NCBI GenBank assembly: GCA_023387085.1
Contig: JAEWIL010000095.1
Location: forward strand, 1-9,300
DNA length: 9,300 nucleotides
Reading direction: 5' to 3'
From: Pseudomonadota bacterium
GTDB lineage: Bacteria > Pseudomonadota > Alphaproteobacteria > Sphingomonadales > Sphingomonadaceae
Position 1 is the first letter of the stretch; each line of letters begins with the position of its first letter. The notes under the pieces were generated by a model. The model was not told the DNA's origin and ran no database searches. It saw only the letters and a program-made list of their open reading frames with translations. Below are positions 1 to 7,020 of this stretch, in pieces. The translations under genes were made by a program, and so were the position numbers.

Positions 1-43
1 GGGGGGTGGGTGCCCTCCCCCCCCCCCCCCCCCCCCCCCCCCC
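1..43. repeat. Low-complexity G/C tract with a 27-base C homopolymer, probable contig-end artefact
   Basis: Positions 17 to 43 are an uninterrupted run of C. Before it, the first ten bases are nearly the reverse complement of bases 13 to 22 (one mismatch), so the very end folds back on itself. This sits inside the 3' end of the minus-strand transporter gene, where it would encode a run of glycines. The transition from normal coding sequence to homopolymer is abrupt at 43/44. A sequencing or assembly artefact (poly-G on the minus strand) is the simplest reading; a real homopolymer tract cannot be excluded from sequence alone. Confidence 0.8.
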
Positions 44-1347
44 GCCGCAAGAAAGAGCAGCGCCGGCAAGCCCGCCGCGGCAAGTCGAAGGAGCCATTCG
101 AACTCACCGAGTGACGTATCGGCGGGATCGAATCCCGCCCACCCGAGGCCGATCAATATGAGGCCGGCCGCGATCGCGGTTCCCGCCTTCTCTGTACTGG
201 AGAAGATGGCCAGCAGAAAGGCGATGTTATCGATGCCCGTGCGGCTTTTCTCGGCTGCGGCGAACTCCGCGACGATCAGCCGTGGTAGCAGGACCGCAAC
301 AGGGGCCAGCAGTCCCGCCGTAACCGCGGTCATCACAGCCCACCAGAAGGCGCCTTGCGGAGCAAGCATGAGCAATAGCTGGACACCGGCATATAGCGCG
401 GCGCCCATGGCGAGGACGAAAGTCTTGCCGCGTTTCTGCGCCTGGAGATGGAGCAGCGGCAGACCGGCCAGCGCCGCACAAAGGCTGATTGCGCTGAGTG
501 ATCCGGCTTGTGCTCGGCTGAACCCGAGCTGGCCGATCAGATAGAAAAAGGCTGTCGAGGCATTAATCGCCAAAGCGCTTCCCATCAGGAGATCGATGAT
601 GAGGAGTGTCAGCACCGGCCGCTGCCTCAACAGAAGCAGGATGTTCGGGCGCGGCTGGGCATCGCGCCGGGCGACGGTAACCCCTTCTCCGGCCGACAGG
701 AGCGCGGCGCCGGTAGCGAGAGGCACGCCCGCGACCAGCAGCCAGCCGAGCGCGTGCATGCTGCTGCCATGGTCGCCGCCTGTGAGGTACGCAGCGAGGG
801 TCGGCGCAAGGAGAATCGTCAACTGGCCGAGCGTCGCCGCTGCCTGGCACCAGCCGAGAATACGGGATCGGGCGCGCTGATCCCGGGCAAGTCTGGTGCC
901 CCAGGCGAGGTGAGCCAGCGAATATACCGAGTGGGCGAGGAACGCCGCCATCAGCCACAGGAGAAGCCACAAAGGCCCGACGCCGTAGGGTGCAAGGAAG
1001 AGGGCCGCCATCGATGCCGCGAGCACCGGGGTCGCCGCGAGCAGCCATCGCCGAAGCCCGACGCCGCGTGCCATCATCCGGTCGATCGCCCACCCCGCCG
1101 CTGGCTCGAAGGCTATGTCGACGAGGCGGACCGCAAGCAGGGTCTGTCCGACGACGATCAGGTCGAACCCAAGTCGCACCGTGTAATATTCGGGAAGGAA
1201 GAGGACGAGCGGCATGCCGACCGCCGAAGCGGCAAAGGCAGGCGTCACAAACCCGGGAAGGAACGGCCGTCTCGGCCCTGGCTTCACGATCGACCCCTCC
1301 GCCTCATGAATCTCCGCCTCCTCGCCGGGAGCGGATTGCACCGCCAT
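1..1347 (-). CDS. GPH-family (MelB-like, MFS_2) sugar:cation symporter, 3' end cut by the window edge
   Basis: Inner-membrane secondary transporter of the glycoside-pentoside-hexuronide:cation symporter type, expected to import a sugar or glycoside with H+ or Na+. The frame is open from position 1347 to the left edge, with about 435 residues before the poly-C tract, and twelve hydrophobic segments can be counted, so only the C-terminal tail is missing. GPH hallmarks: after helix 2, VRLVDIAFEPAAGWAIDR matches the family D-x3-(D/E)-P-x2-G-x3-D signature; between helices 4 and 5 there is an R-A-R-S-R segment; between helices 10 and 11, EKSRTGIDNIAF and then STEKAGTA match the G-x4-G and K-x-G motifs. 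Start is uncertain. ATG at 1347 keeps a coding-like G-first, GC-third codon pattern but has a weak ribosome site. GTG at 1287 has GGAGG eight bases upstream. The gene lies 51 bases downstream of the AraC gene on the same strand, probably co-transcribed. The substrate cannot be told. Confidence 0.88.
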   Translation of the reverse strand, partial: MAVQSAPGEEAEIHEAEGSIVKPGPRRPFLPGFVTPAFAASAVGMPLVLFLPEYYTVRLGFDLIVVGQTLLAVRLVDIAFEPAAGWAIDRMMARGVGLRRWLLAATPVLAASMAALFLAPYGVGPLWLLLWLMAAFLAHSVYSLAHLAWGTRLARDQRARSRILGWCQAAATLGQLTILLAPTLAAYLTGGDHGSSMHALGWLLVAGVPLATGAALLSAGEGVTVARRDAQPRPNILLLLRQRPVLTLLIIDLLMGSALAINASTAFFYLIGQLGFSRAQAGSLSAISLCAALAGLPLLHLQAQKRGKTFVLAMGAALYAGVQLLLMLAPQGAFWWAVMTAVTAGLLAPVAVLLPRLIVAEFAAAEKSRTGIDNIAFLLAIFSSTEKAGTAIAAGLILIGLGWAGFDPADTSLGEFEWLLRLAAAGLPALLFLAAGGGGGGGGGGHPPP

Positions 1348-1398
1348 ATTCGTAGCCCATGAACAGCCGACCGGCCAAGCCTTCCCCTTCGGGCGCGC

Positions 1399-2469
1399 CT
1401 ATTGCGTATGGCTTTGTCGCCGATAAGCGGTCGGTGCCACGCCGATCCACTTGCGGAACGCCTGCCGGAACGCGTCGGAATCGCAATAGTCGAGCCGCGC
1501 CGCGATTTCCTCGATCCCGATATCCGTGCGCCGGAGGAGATGCAGCGCGACCTCGCGGCGGCAGCTTTCTTTGATAGCGCGATAGCTTGAGCCCTCGTCG
1601 GCGAGGCGCCGCCTCAGCGTCGCCTCGCTTTGCCCGGTCATTTCCGCGATGGCGACGAACGATGGAAAGGTCCGGCGTTCCCGCAACGCACGCAGGGCCA
1701 TTTCGCGCACGCGGTCGGTCGTATTGGGACCTTGGGGAATAGTCCGGCCCTGGTACAACAGGCTGCTGCGAGGGCGTTCGGCAAGCTCGTCGGCGCTGCG
1801 AATGAGGGGATGATCGAGAAAGGCGGATTGGAACCGGAAGCCGCTGCACCCCGCATCGAACCGGATCGGAAAGGGGAGATCGGGAAGGTCGAGCGCTTCA
1901 TAGGTGAGCCGGGCATGGTCGAGAACAACATCAGCCGGAATGAAGCGGCCGATGAGCCAGCCGAGAAGGCCATGGATCTCGATTATGCCGAAAAGGTCGA
2001 CGAGGCACTCGGCCGGTCCGCCCGTCGTATCGCGCATCGCATCAAGCTGAAGGTTTGCCGAACCGTCCTGATGTCCAAGCGACATGCGGCCGCATCGCCA
2101 GTCTATGGCTTCGAAACATTCGCAGCAGCGCCGGATCGCTTCGCGCAGCGTGCGCGCTCCCGACAGGCTGTAGAGAATGACGTTCCAGTCTCCCTCGCGG
2201 AGCGGCGCGCGTCCCGCCGCGATATTGGCCTGCGCGGCCATCTGCCCGATCGCGAGACCGGTGAGCCTCGGCAGGCTGTCGTGGGGAAGGGCGGCAACGA
2301 GCGTTCGGGGATCTTTTGCATCGCAGCCACGAAGGCCGCAGCGATCGAGCAAAGGGTCGAGCGAGCCCAGCATGTCGCCATAATTTGCAAGAACGCAGGT
2401 CGTGACGCGCTCCGCCAGGCGCCAGTCGCTCTCGCCAGAGGCTGGAAGTTGCAAAAAGCCAACACCCAT
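1399..2469 (-). CDS. AraC-family transcriptional regulator (Arabinose_bd/OruR-like N-terminus)
   Basis: DNA-binding regulator of 356 residues. The C-terminal 85 or so residues (about 268 to 350) form the AraC double helix-turn-helix: first helix pair around SFVAIAEMTGQSEATLRRRL, second around GIEEIAARLDYCDSDAF, closing with FRKWIGVAPTAYRR, the family's F-R-x-W-x-G-x-x-P-x-x-Y-R signature. The first 240 residues are the ligand-sensing type of the roughly 340-residue AraC proteins (Arabinose_bd, PF12625), with repeated Cys (C115, C116, C118) of unknown meaning. Start: ATG at 2469, with AAAGG ten bases upstream. It is transcribed away from the five-gene plus-strand operon and towards the transporter gene, so it may control either or both. 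The effector is unknown; the C-terminal family call is certain. Confidence 0.95.
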   Translation of the reverse strand: MGVGFLQLPASGESDWRLAERVTTCVLANYGDMLGSLDPLLDRCGLRGCDAKDPRTLVAALPHDSLPRLTGLAIGQMAAQANIAAGRAPLREGDWNVILYSLSGARTLREAIRRCCECFEAIDWRCGRMSLGHQDGSANLQLDAMRDTTGGPAECLVDLFGIIEIHGLLGWLIGRFIPADVVLDHARLTYEALDLPDLPFPIRFDAGCSGFRFQSAFLDHPLIRSADELAERPRSSLLYQGRTIPQGPNTTDRVREMALRALRERRTFPSFVAIAEMTGQSEATLRRRLADEGSSYRAIKESCRREVALHLLRRTDIGIEEIAARLDYCDSDAFRQAFRKWIGVAPTAYRRQSHTQ

Positions 2470-2660
2470 AAATCGATCGCCCTTTGTCCCTCTTGGTGAC
2501 GATAATAAAGGTTTATCCGGCTGTCAGCTTTCCATTTGCGCAAATTTTACTTCTATATTGAGCGAAAACTGGGTGGCGGCGATCGGTTGTCCCCGTCATG
2601 GTCCAGTCTGAAGCGGCCCGCAGAGGCTGAGGCTGATTTGGTGAAGAGGATCAGGCGTCG
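2470..2660. promoter_or_regulatory. Divergent intergenic control region between the AraC gene and the redox operon
   Basis: This 191-base gap separates two divergently read start codons and must hold the promoters of both the regulator and the plus-strand operon. It is visibly more AT-rich between 2500 and 2570 than the flanking genes. Besides the 12-base palindrome listed separately, there is a 5-2-5 inverted repeat ATAAA-GG-TTTAT at 2505 to 2516. TATATT at 2554 to 2559 could be a plus-strand -10 element, and TGTCAG at 2522 to 2527 (CTGACA on minus) with ATAATA at 2502 to 2507 (TATTAT on minus) a poorly spaced (14-base) minus-strand promoter. None is convincing alone. GAGGA about ten bases before 2661 is the ribosome site of the first operon gene. 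Confidence 0.6.
2534..2545. repeat. Perfect 12-base palindrome ATTTGCGCAAAT, candidate operator
   Basis: ATTTGC is followed directly by its reverse complement GCAAAT, with no mismatch and no spacer; the next base pair outwards does not match. It lies near the middle of the divergent intergenic region, a usual place for a dimeric regulator site. AraC proteins more often bind direct repeats, so the binding protein, if any, is unknown. Confidence 0.45.
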
Positions 2661-3899
2661 ATGAAAAAACAGAGTGCGCAGCGCTTGCTCGCAGCGGGGG
2701 TCATGGGGGCAGCCAGCGTTCTTCTCGTCGCGGCCGACGCGCCGACGGGCGGCGAACCCGGGACATACGCCTTCGTTCTGAGCAATATCTTCATGGCGGG
2801 CGATGGCGAGGCGGACAGTTGCCCCGTTCCGGCCGACGGCGACCTTGACCGATATTACAAGATGCTCTCGCCCGCCGAGCAGGCCGAATATTCCACGCCC
2901 GACAAGCGCCAGGCGCTCGAGCGAAAGATGAATGATCATTTCGGCTTCCGGCACCTGTCGCTCCGAGGGCAGGGCGCATCCTCGGTAAAGCTGCCGCCGG
3001 GTATGGACCTCCGGTCGACAGTCAATTTCGAGCAGGCGCTCGAGATCGGGCGACTGAACGGCTTTCCCAAGGGGCGCGGCCGTCCCGCCTTCCAGAACAC
3101 GAGCGTAGCATACAGTGCCTGCTCCAACCCGACCGACTTCGCCATTCTCGGTGAGGGGTTCCGTGAATTCCAGGGCAAGGTCGCGGCGGGCATCGATCTC
3201 GATGGCACGGCGGGCAAGGAAGATTTTACCGGTCCGGACGGCAAGAGCGGTGTCGATAACCAGCTGTGGCGGGCAGTCGGCTGCGTCAAACCCTTCCGAG
3301 AAAGCAGCGATCCGAAACTTGCCCAGAAGACATTCATGTCGGCCCGCGCGCCGACCCTGATCGAACTCAAGGGCGTCGACAGCCTGCGCGACGATCCCGA
3401 CGTCACCGTCAATATCTATGCTGCGGCGGACCCGATCACGCGCGATGCGCGGGGCGGGGCGCTCGCACGTGCGAGTTTTGCGATAGAAGATGATCCGAAA
3501 TTGCGCGCGACCGTCAAGGGACGGATCGTCGGGGGTGTCCTCGAGACAGGCCCGGTCGATCTCATGCTGAACTACAAGGAGCAGATCATCGACGCGCCCC
3601 GCGACATTCGCGGCGCGCGGATTCGTGCGACCTTCGGGCCGGACGGCTCGATCGAAGGATCGCTTTTCGGCTATTACACGCTGGCGAGCTATTATGCGTC
3701 GATCGAGCAGATGACGCAGAATGGCGCCAATCTTACCGGCGTCTCCTGCCCCGGTGTGTATCAGGCGGTGAACCGCCTGGCCGACGGGTACCGGGACCCC
3801 AAAACCGGACGCCATACCGCGATCTCGACCGCCTATAATTTCGTCGGGGTCCGGGCGTTCGTGATCCCGGGTGCGGCTGCTGCCGGAGCCGGTCGGTGA
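2661..3899 (+). CDS. Exported protein of unrecognised family, first gene of the redox operon
   Basis: A 412-residue protein that I do not recognise. A Sec-type signal peptide is clear: basic MKKQSAQR, a hydrophobic stretch to about residue 24, and a likely cut near AADA (residues 24 to 27). The mature part has exactly four cysteines (54, 154, 208, 363), enough for two disulfides in the periplasm, and no CxxCH motif. Around 178 to 208 is an acidic, Gly-rich segment (GIDLDGTAGKEDF, then PDGKSGVDNQLWRAVGC) that could be a metal- or calcium-binding loop. The last third looks beta-rich with aromatic stretches (LFGYYTLASYYASIEQM). Its stop overlaps the GTG start of the DUF1592 gene by four bases, so it is probably translated with it and works in the same assembly. 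Function is unknown. Confidence 0.88.
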   Translation: MKKQSAQRLLAAGVMGAASVLLVAADAPTGGEPGTYAFVLSNIFMAGDGEADSCPVPADGDLDRYYKMLSPAEQAEYSTPDKRQALERKMNDHFGFRHLSLRGQGASSVKLPPGMDLRSTVNFEQALEIGRLNGFPKGRGRPAFQNTSVAYSACSNPTDFAILGEGFREFQGKVAAGIDLDGTAGKEDFTGPDGKSGVDNQLWRAVGCVKPFRESSDPKLAQKTFMSARAPTLIELKGVDSLRDDPDVTVNIYAAADPITRDARGGALARASFAIEDDPKLRATVKGRIVGGVLETGPVDLMLNYKEQIIDAPRDIRGARIRATFGPDGSIEGSLFGYYTLASYYASIEQMTQNGANLTGVSCPGVYQAVNRLADGYRDPKTGRHTAISTAYNFVGVRAFVIPGAAAAGAGR

Positions 3900-5569
3900 T
3901 CGCCGCCGTGAGACGGTGCTGGTCGGCATGCCTGCTCGGCGGCGCGGCTATCGCATTGGCTGGATCGATCGCCTGGAACGTCGCCCATGCCGACGAAGCG
4001 CGGGTCGAGACGCCGCCGAGCCAGGTTCACCGTCTGACCGAAGGGCAATATCGCGCGTCGGTGGCCGACATCTTCGGTACCGATGTCAATGTCATCGGCC
4101 GCTTTCCGCCCGATCTGCGCATCGACGGACTGCTTGCGGTGGGAGCGGGCGCGGTCACCGTCAATCCGGCCTCGCTCGAGCAATATGAGGATATCGCGCG
4201 CGGCATCGCGGCCCAGGTCACTGACGAGGCTCACCGCGATCGCCTCGTCGGATGCGCGCCGGGGGCCGGCGACGCCGACGGCAGGGCCTGCGCCCGCAGC
4301 TTCTTCGATAAGATCGGACTCCGCCTCTATCGCCGGCCGCTCAGCGCCGCAGAGGCCGACAGTTATGCCGCGGCCGCCGTTTCGGCCGCGGCCTCGCTCG
4401 GCGACTTTCATAAAGGTCTTGCAGCCTCGCTGGCCGCGATGCTCTCCAGCCCGCATTTCCTGTTCCGGATCGATCATGCCAGTGTGGGCGGCGAGACGAT
4501 CGACGGATATTCGAAGGCGGCACGTCTCTCCTTTTTGCTCTGGAACACCGCGCCCGATGCGGCGCTGCTTGCCGCGGCCGCGGACGGGCGTCTGGATACG
4601 GCAGCAGGTCTCGAGCAGGAGGTCGACCGGCTTCTTGCCTCGCCCCGCTTCGTCGACGGCCAGCGCGCCTTCTTCACCGACTATCTGAGGCTCGACGCCA
4701 TCGACGATCTCGCCAAGGATACGCTGATCTATCCCGCCTTCACCCAGACGGTGGCGCGGGCGACGCGCGAGCAGACGCTTCGGACGATCACCCATCTGCT
4801 GATCGACGAGCAGGGCGACTTTCGCGACCTCTTCACGACGCGCGAGATCGCCATGCATCGCTCGCTCGGCCCGCTCTATGATATCCCTGTCGCGCGTGCC
4901 GACTGGTATATCCATCGCTTTCCGGACGGCGACCCGCGCGCCGGTCTCCTCACCCAGGCGAGCCTCCTTGCCCAGCACTCGCATCCCGGACGCACCTCGC
5001 CGACGCTGCGGGGGCTGGCGCTCGGCGAGATTTTCCTGTGCGAGAAAGTTCCGGCGCCGCCCGCGAACGTCAATTTCGCCGTGGTGCAGGACGTCAACAA
5101 TCCCACCCTCAAGACGACGCGAGAACGCCTGAAGGCGCATCTCGACGACGAGGAATGCGCAAGCTGCCACAAGCGGACCGATCCCATGGGCCTCGGTCTC
5201 GAGCAGTTCGACGGGGCGGGGCAGTTCCGCACCGTCGAGCATGATGCGACGATCGACGTCAGCGGCGATTTCGAGGCGCGGGCCTTCAACGGAGCGTCGG
5301 CTCTCGGCCAGCTGTTTCACGACAGCAGCCGCGTCAACGCCTGCTTCGTCGAGACGGCGTGGCGCTACGCCAACGGCCGCAATCCGGCCGCGTCCGATCG
5401 CGCCACGATCGAACGCCTGACGACGGCCTTCGGCTCGGACAATTACCGCGTGACCGCTCTGATGCGCCGTATCGCGCTCGATCCATCCTTCTACATCATG
5501 CCGTCACGCGCGGCGCCGGGTCGCGGCCGGTCACCCGCTGCGGGGCGGCCCGGAAAGGGAGATATATAA
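3896..5569 (+). CDS. Exported DUF1592/DUF1588-type c-haem protein (planctomycete-type cytochrome)
   Basis: 557 residues with an N-terminal signal peptide (cut likely after AHA, residue 32). Domain order follows the family: DUF1587-like at about 44 to 90 (HRLTEGQYRASVADIFG), DUF1595 at about 133 to 193 (GLRLYRRPLSAAEADSY, MLSSPHFLFRID), DUF1592 at about 204 to 330 (ARLSFLLWNTAPDAAL), DUF1588 at about 346 to 446 and DUF1585 at about 456 to 533 (WRYANGRNP). One c-type haem site, CASCH at 421 to 425, lies in DUF1588; the following DPMG has Met431, a possible axial ligand, where I recall Leu or Ile being usual. C120 and C132 are placed to form a disulfide. GTG start at 3896 has GGAG seven bases upstream and overlaps the previous stop. 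A basic, Gly/Pro-rich tail of about 20 residues ends it. The family is established; its reaction is not known. Confidence 0.93.
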   Translation: MIAAVRRCWSACLLGGAAIALAGSIAWNVAHADEARVETPPSQVHRLTEGQYRASVADIFGTDVNVIGRFPPDLRIDGLLAVGAGAVTVNPASLEQYEDIARGIAAQVTDEAHRDRLVGCAPGAGDADGRACARSFFDKIGLRLYRRPLSAAEADSYAAAAVSAAASLGDFHKGLAASLAAMLSSPHFLFRIDHASVGGETIDGYSKAARLSFLLWNTAPDAALLAAAADGRLDTAAGLEQEVDRLLASPRFVDGQRAFFTDYLRLDAIDDLAKDTLIYPAFTQTVARATREQTLRTITHLLIDEQGDFRDLFTTREIAMHRSLGPLYDIPVARADWYIHRFPDGDPRAGLLTQASLLAQHSHPGRTSPTLRGLALGEIFLCEKVPAPPANVNFAVVQDVNNPTLKTTRERLKAHLDDEECASCHKRTDPMGLGLEQFDGAGQFRTVEHDATIDVSGDFEARAFNGASALGQLFHDSSRVNACFVETAWRYANGRNPAASDRATIERLTTAFGSDNYRVTALMRRIALDPSFYIMPSRAAPGRGRSPAAGRPGKGDI

Positions 5570-6930
5570 TGTCCGTTCGCGATTGCTCGCGCCGCTCCTT
5601 CCTGATGCGCGGGACGATGGCGGGAGCCGGCGTCGCCGTCGGCATCCCGCTCCTCGACGCCTTTCTCGATAACAGCGGCACCGCCTTTGCCGCTACGATG
5701 GGGGGCGGACGGTTGCCCGTCCGGTTCGGGACCTGGTTCTGGGGCTGCGGCATGATCCCCGACCGCTGGCAGCCGAAGGCCGTCGGCGCGAATTACGACC
5801 TGCCGCCGCAGCTCGAGCCGATCAGGCCGGTGCAGCAGCATGTGAGCATCCTGTCCGGGTTCGACGTGGCGCTCGACGGCAAGGGCAATTTGCCGCACAT
5901 CTCGGGAAATACCGCGGTTCGCACCGGCGCCCCGTCAGACGACTGGCTCGCGATCCGCGCGCCTTCGCTCGATGTCCTGATCAGCGATGCGATCGGGAGC
6001 GGGACGCGTTTCCGGTCGCTCGACCTCAGCGCCGATGGCAACGGCCGCACCAGCTATTCCTTCCGCGACGGTCGCAGCATGAACGCCGCGACGCCGACGG
6101 CGACGGAACTTTATGCCAAGATATTCGGCTCGGGGTTCAACGATCCGAACAAGGCCGACTTCACGCCCGACCCCGCCTATATCGCTCGCCGAAGCGTCCT
6201 TTCGGCGGTGAGCGAGCAGCGCCAGTCGCTGGTGAAGAGCGTCGGCGCCGAAGACCGCGCGAAGCTCGATCAATATTTTACCTCGCTCCGCGAAATGGAA
6301 GAAAAGCTCGCACTCCAGCTCCAGAAGCCGCCGCCGCTCGAAGCGTGCGCGATCCCGCTGGACCCGGTGAAGGCGCGTGCGCTGACCGACCTCACCGACG
6401 TCGAGCAACGCAAGGTCAACCACCGGCTGATGGCCGACATGCTGGCCATGGCGCTCGCCTGCAATCAGACGCGCAGCTTCAACATGCTCTTCTCGACCGC
6501 GGCTTCGGACCTGAGGCAGGCAGGACAGACCACCGGCTATCACCAGACGACGCATGAGGAACTGATCGACCGGGCTATCGGCTACCAGCCAACCGTCGAT
6601 TTCTTCGCGATCCGCAGCATGGAAGCCTGGGCCGATTTCGTCACCGCGCTCGCGGCGGTGAAGGAGGGCGACGGGACGCTGCTCGACAATATGCTTGTCT
6701 TCGCCCACTCGGACGTCTCCTATGCCAAGAACCATGACGTTCAGGGCATCCCCGTCATGCTTGCCGGCCGCGCGGGAGGCAGGGTGAAAACCGGCATTCA
6801 TGTCAACGGCGCCGGCGAGCCCATCTCGCGGGTCGGCCTCACACTCCAGCAGATCATGGGTGTGCCCGTGGACAGCTGGGGCTTCGACAGCATGAATACA
6901 AAGCGCAGCCTCGGCGATATCCTCGCCTGA
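5569..6930 (+). CDS. DUF1552 protein with Tat signal peptide
   Basis: 453 residues from the ATG at 5569, which shares one base with the previous stop (TAATG) and has GGGAG seven bases upstream. A longer frame from 5359 lies within the DUF1592 gene and is not used. The N-terminus carries a twin-arginine signal, SRRSFLM at 7 to 13, then a hydrophobic stretch and a likely cut after AFA (41), so it should be exported folded. DUF1552 (PF07586) features: TWFWGCGMIPDRWQP (55 to 69), HISGNTAVRTG (110 to 120), a second His cluster HQTTHEE at 325 to 331 aligning with the family HxxSHH-type motif, EGDGTLLDN (366 to 374), then PVMLAGRAGG and GVPVDSWG at the end. These His residues could bind a metal, which would explain Tat export. 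It is the usual partner of DUF1592 proteins. No reaction has been assigned. Confidence 0.93.
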   Translation: MSVRDCSRRSFLMRGTMAGAGVAVGIPLLDAFLDNSGTAFAATMGGGRLPVRFGTWFWGCGMIPDRWQPKAVGANYDLPPQLEPIRPVQQHVSILSGFDVALDGKGNLPHISGNTAVRTGAPSDDWLAIRAPSLDVLISDAIGSGTRFRSLDLSADGNGRTSYSFRDGRSMNAATPTATELYAKIFGSGFNDPNKADFTPDPAYIARRSVLSAVSEQRQSLVKSVGAEDRAKLDQYFTSLREMEEKLALQLQKPPPLEACAIPLDPVKARALTDLTDVEQRKVNHRLMADMLAMALACNQTRSFNMLFSTAASDLRQAGQTTGYHQTTHEELIDRAIGYQPTVDFFAIRSMEAWADFVTALAAVKEGDGTLLDNMLVFAHSDVSYAKNHDVQGIPVMLAGRAGGRVKTGIHVNGAGEPISRVGLTLQQIMGVPVDSWGFDSMNTKRSLGDILA

Positions 6931-6968
6931 CCATCGACAGGATCAATACATATGTTCTTGAAATTCAG

Positions 6969-7007
6969 GGCCGGTGTCCGGCCGGTTCGCAATCCCGAAT
7001 CATCGGG
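6969..7007 (+). promoter_or_regulatory. Two tandem hairpins in the DUF1552 to cytochrome c' gap
   Basis: The 90-base gap between the DUF1552 stop (6930) and the cytochrome c' start (7021) is the only sizeable one in the operon. It holds two perfect inverted repeats: GGCCGG-TGT-CCGGCC at 6969 to 6983 and CCCGA-ATCA-TCGGG at 6994 to 7007. The second ends just before the GAGG ribosome site (7012 to 7015). There is no following T-run, so neither is a standard terminator. A processing or mRNA-stabilising element that sets different levels for the cytochrome pair is plausible. Confidence 0.4.
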
Positions 7008-7020
7008 TTATGAGGTGGGC

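Noticed and set aside
43..114. Possible plus-strand gene end (basic C-terminus RRKKEQRRQARRGKSKEP, stop at 112)
   Set aside because: The minus strand reads through the same bases as the last helix of the GPH transporter, with consistent hydrophobic coding; the plus-strand reading is its shadow.
508..1362. Long plus-strand frame of 284 codons and a second at 158 to 544
   Set aside because: They lie opposite the transporter gene, give Arg/Pro/Gln-rich sequence without any domain, and result from high GC content.
2623..2634. Two tandem copies of GAGGCT before the first operon gene
   Set aside because: Only two short copies in GC-rich leader sequence; expected by chance.
2553..3929. Minus-strand frame of 458 codons opposite the first operon gene
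   Set aside because: Arg-rich sequence without family features; the plus strand has signal peptide, ribosome site and overlapping start with the next gene.
3833..5320. Minus-strand frame of 495 codons opposite the DUF1592 gene
   Set aside because: The plus strand holds five recognisable domains and a CxxCH site; the antisense frame is a GC-driven shadow with no recognisable features.
5359..5568. N-terminal extension of the DUF1552 frame by 70 codons
   Set aside because: It overlaps the conserved DUF1585 end of the previous gene, while ATG 5569 has a ribosome site and starts a proper Tat signal.
5935..6801. Minus-strand frame of 288 codons opposite the DUF1552 gene
   Set aside because: Same reason: family motifs are on the plus strand, and the reverse frame is Arg/Glu-rich without a domain.
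6952..7020. Upstream start for cytochrome c'
   Set aside because: It would place 23 residues before an otherwise typical signal peptide and make the hairpins coding; ATG 7021 has a better ribosome site. Kept as a lesser alternative.
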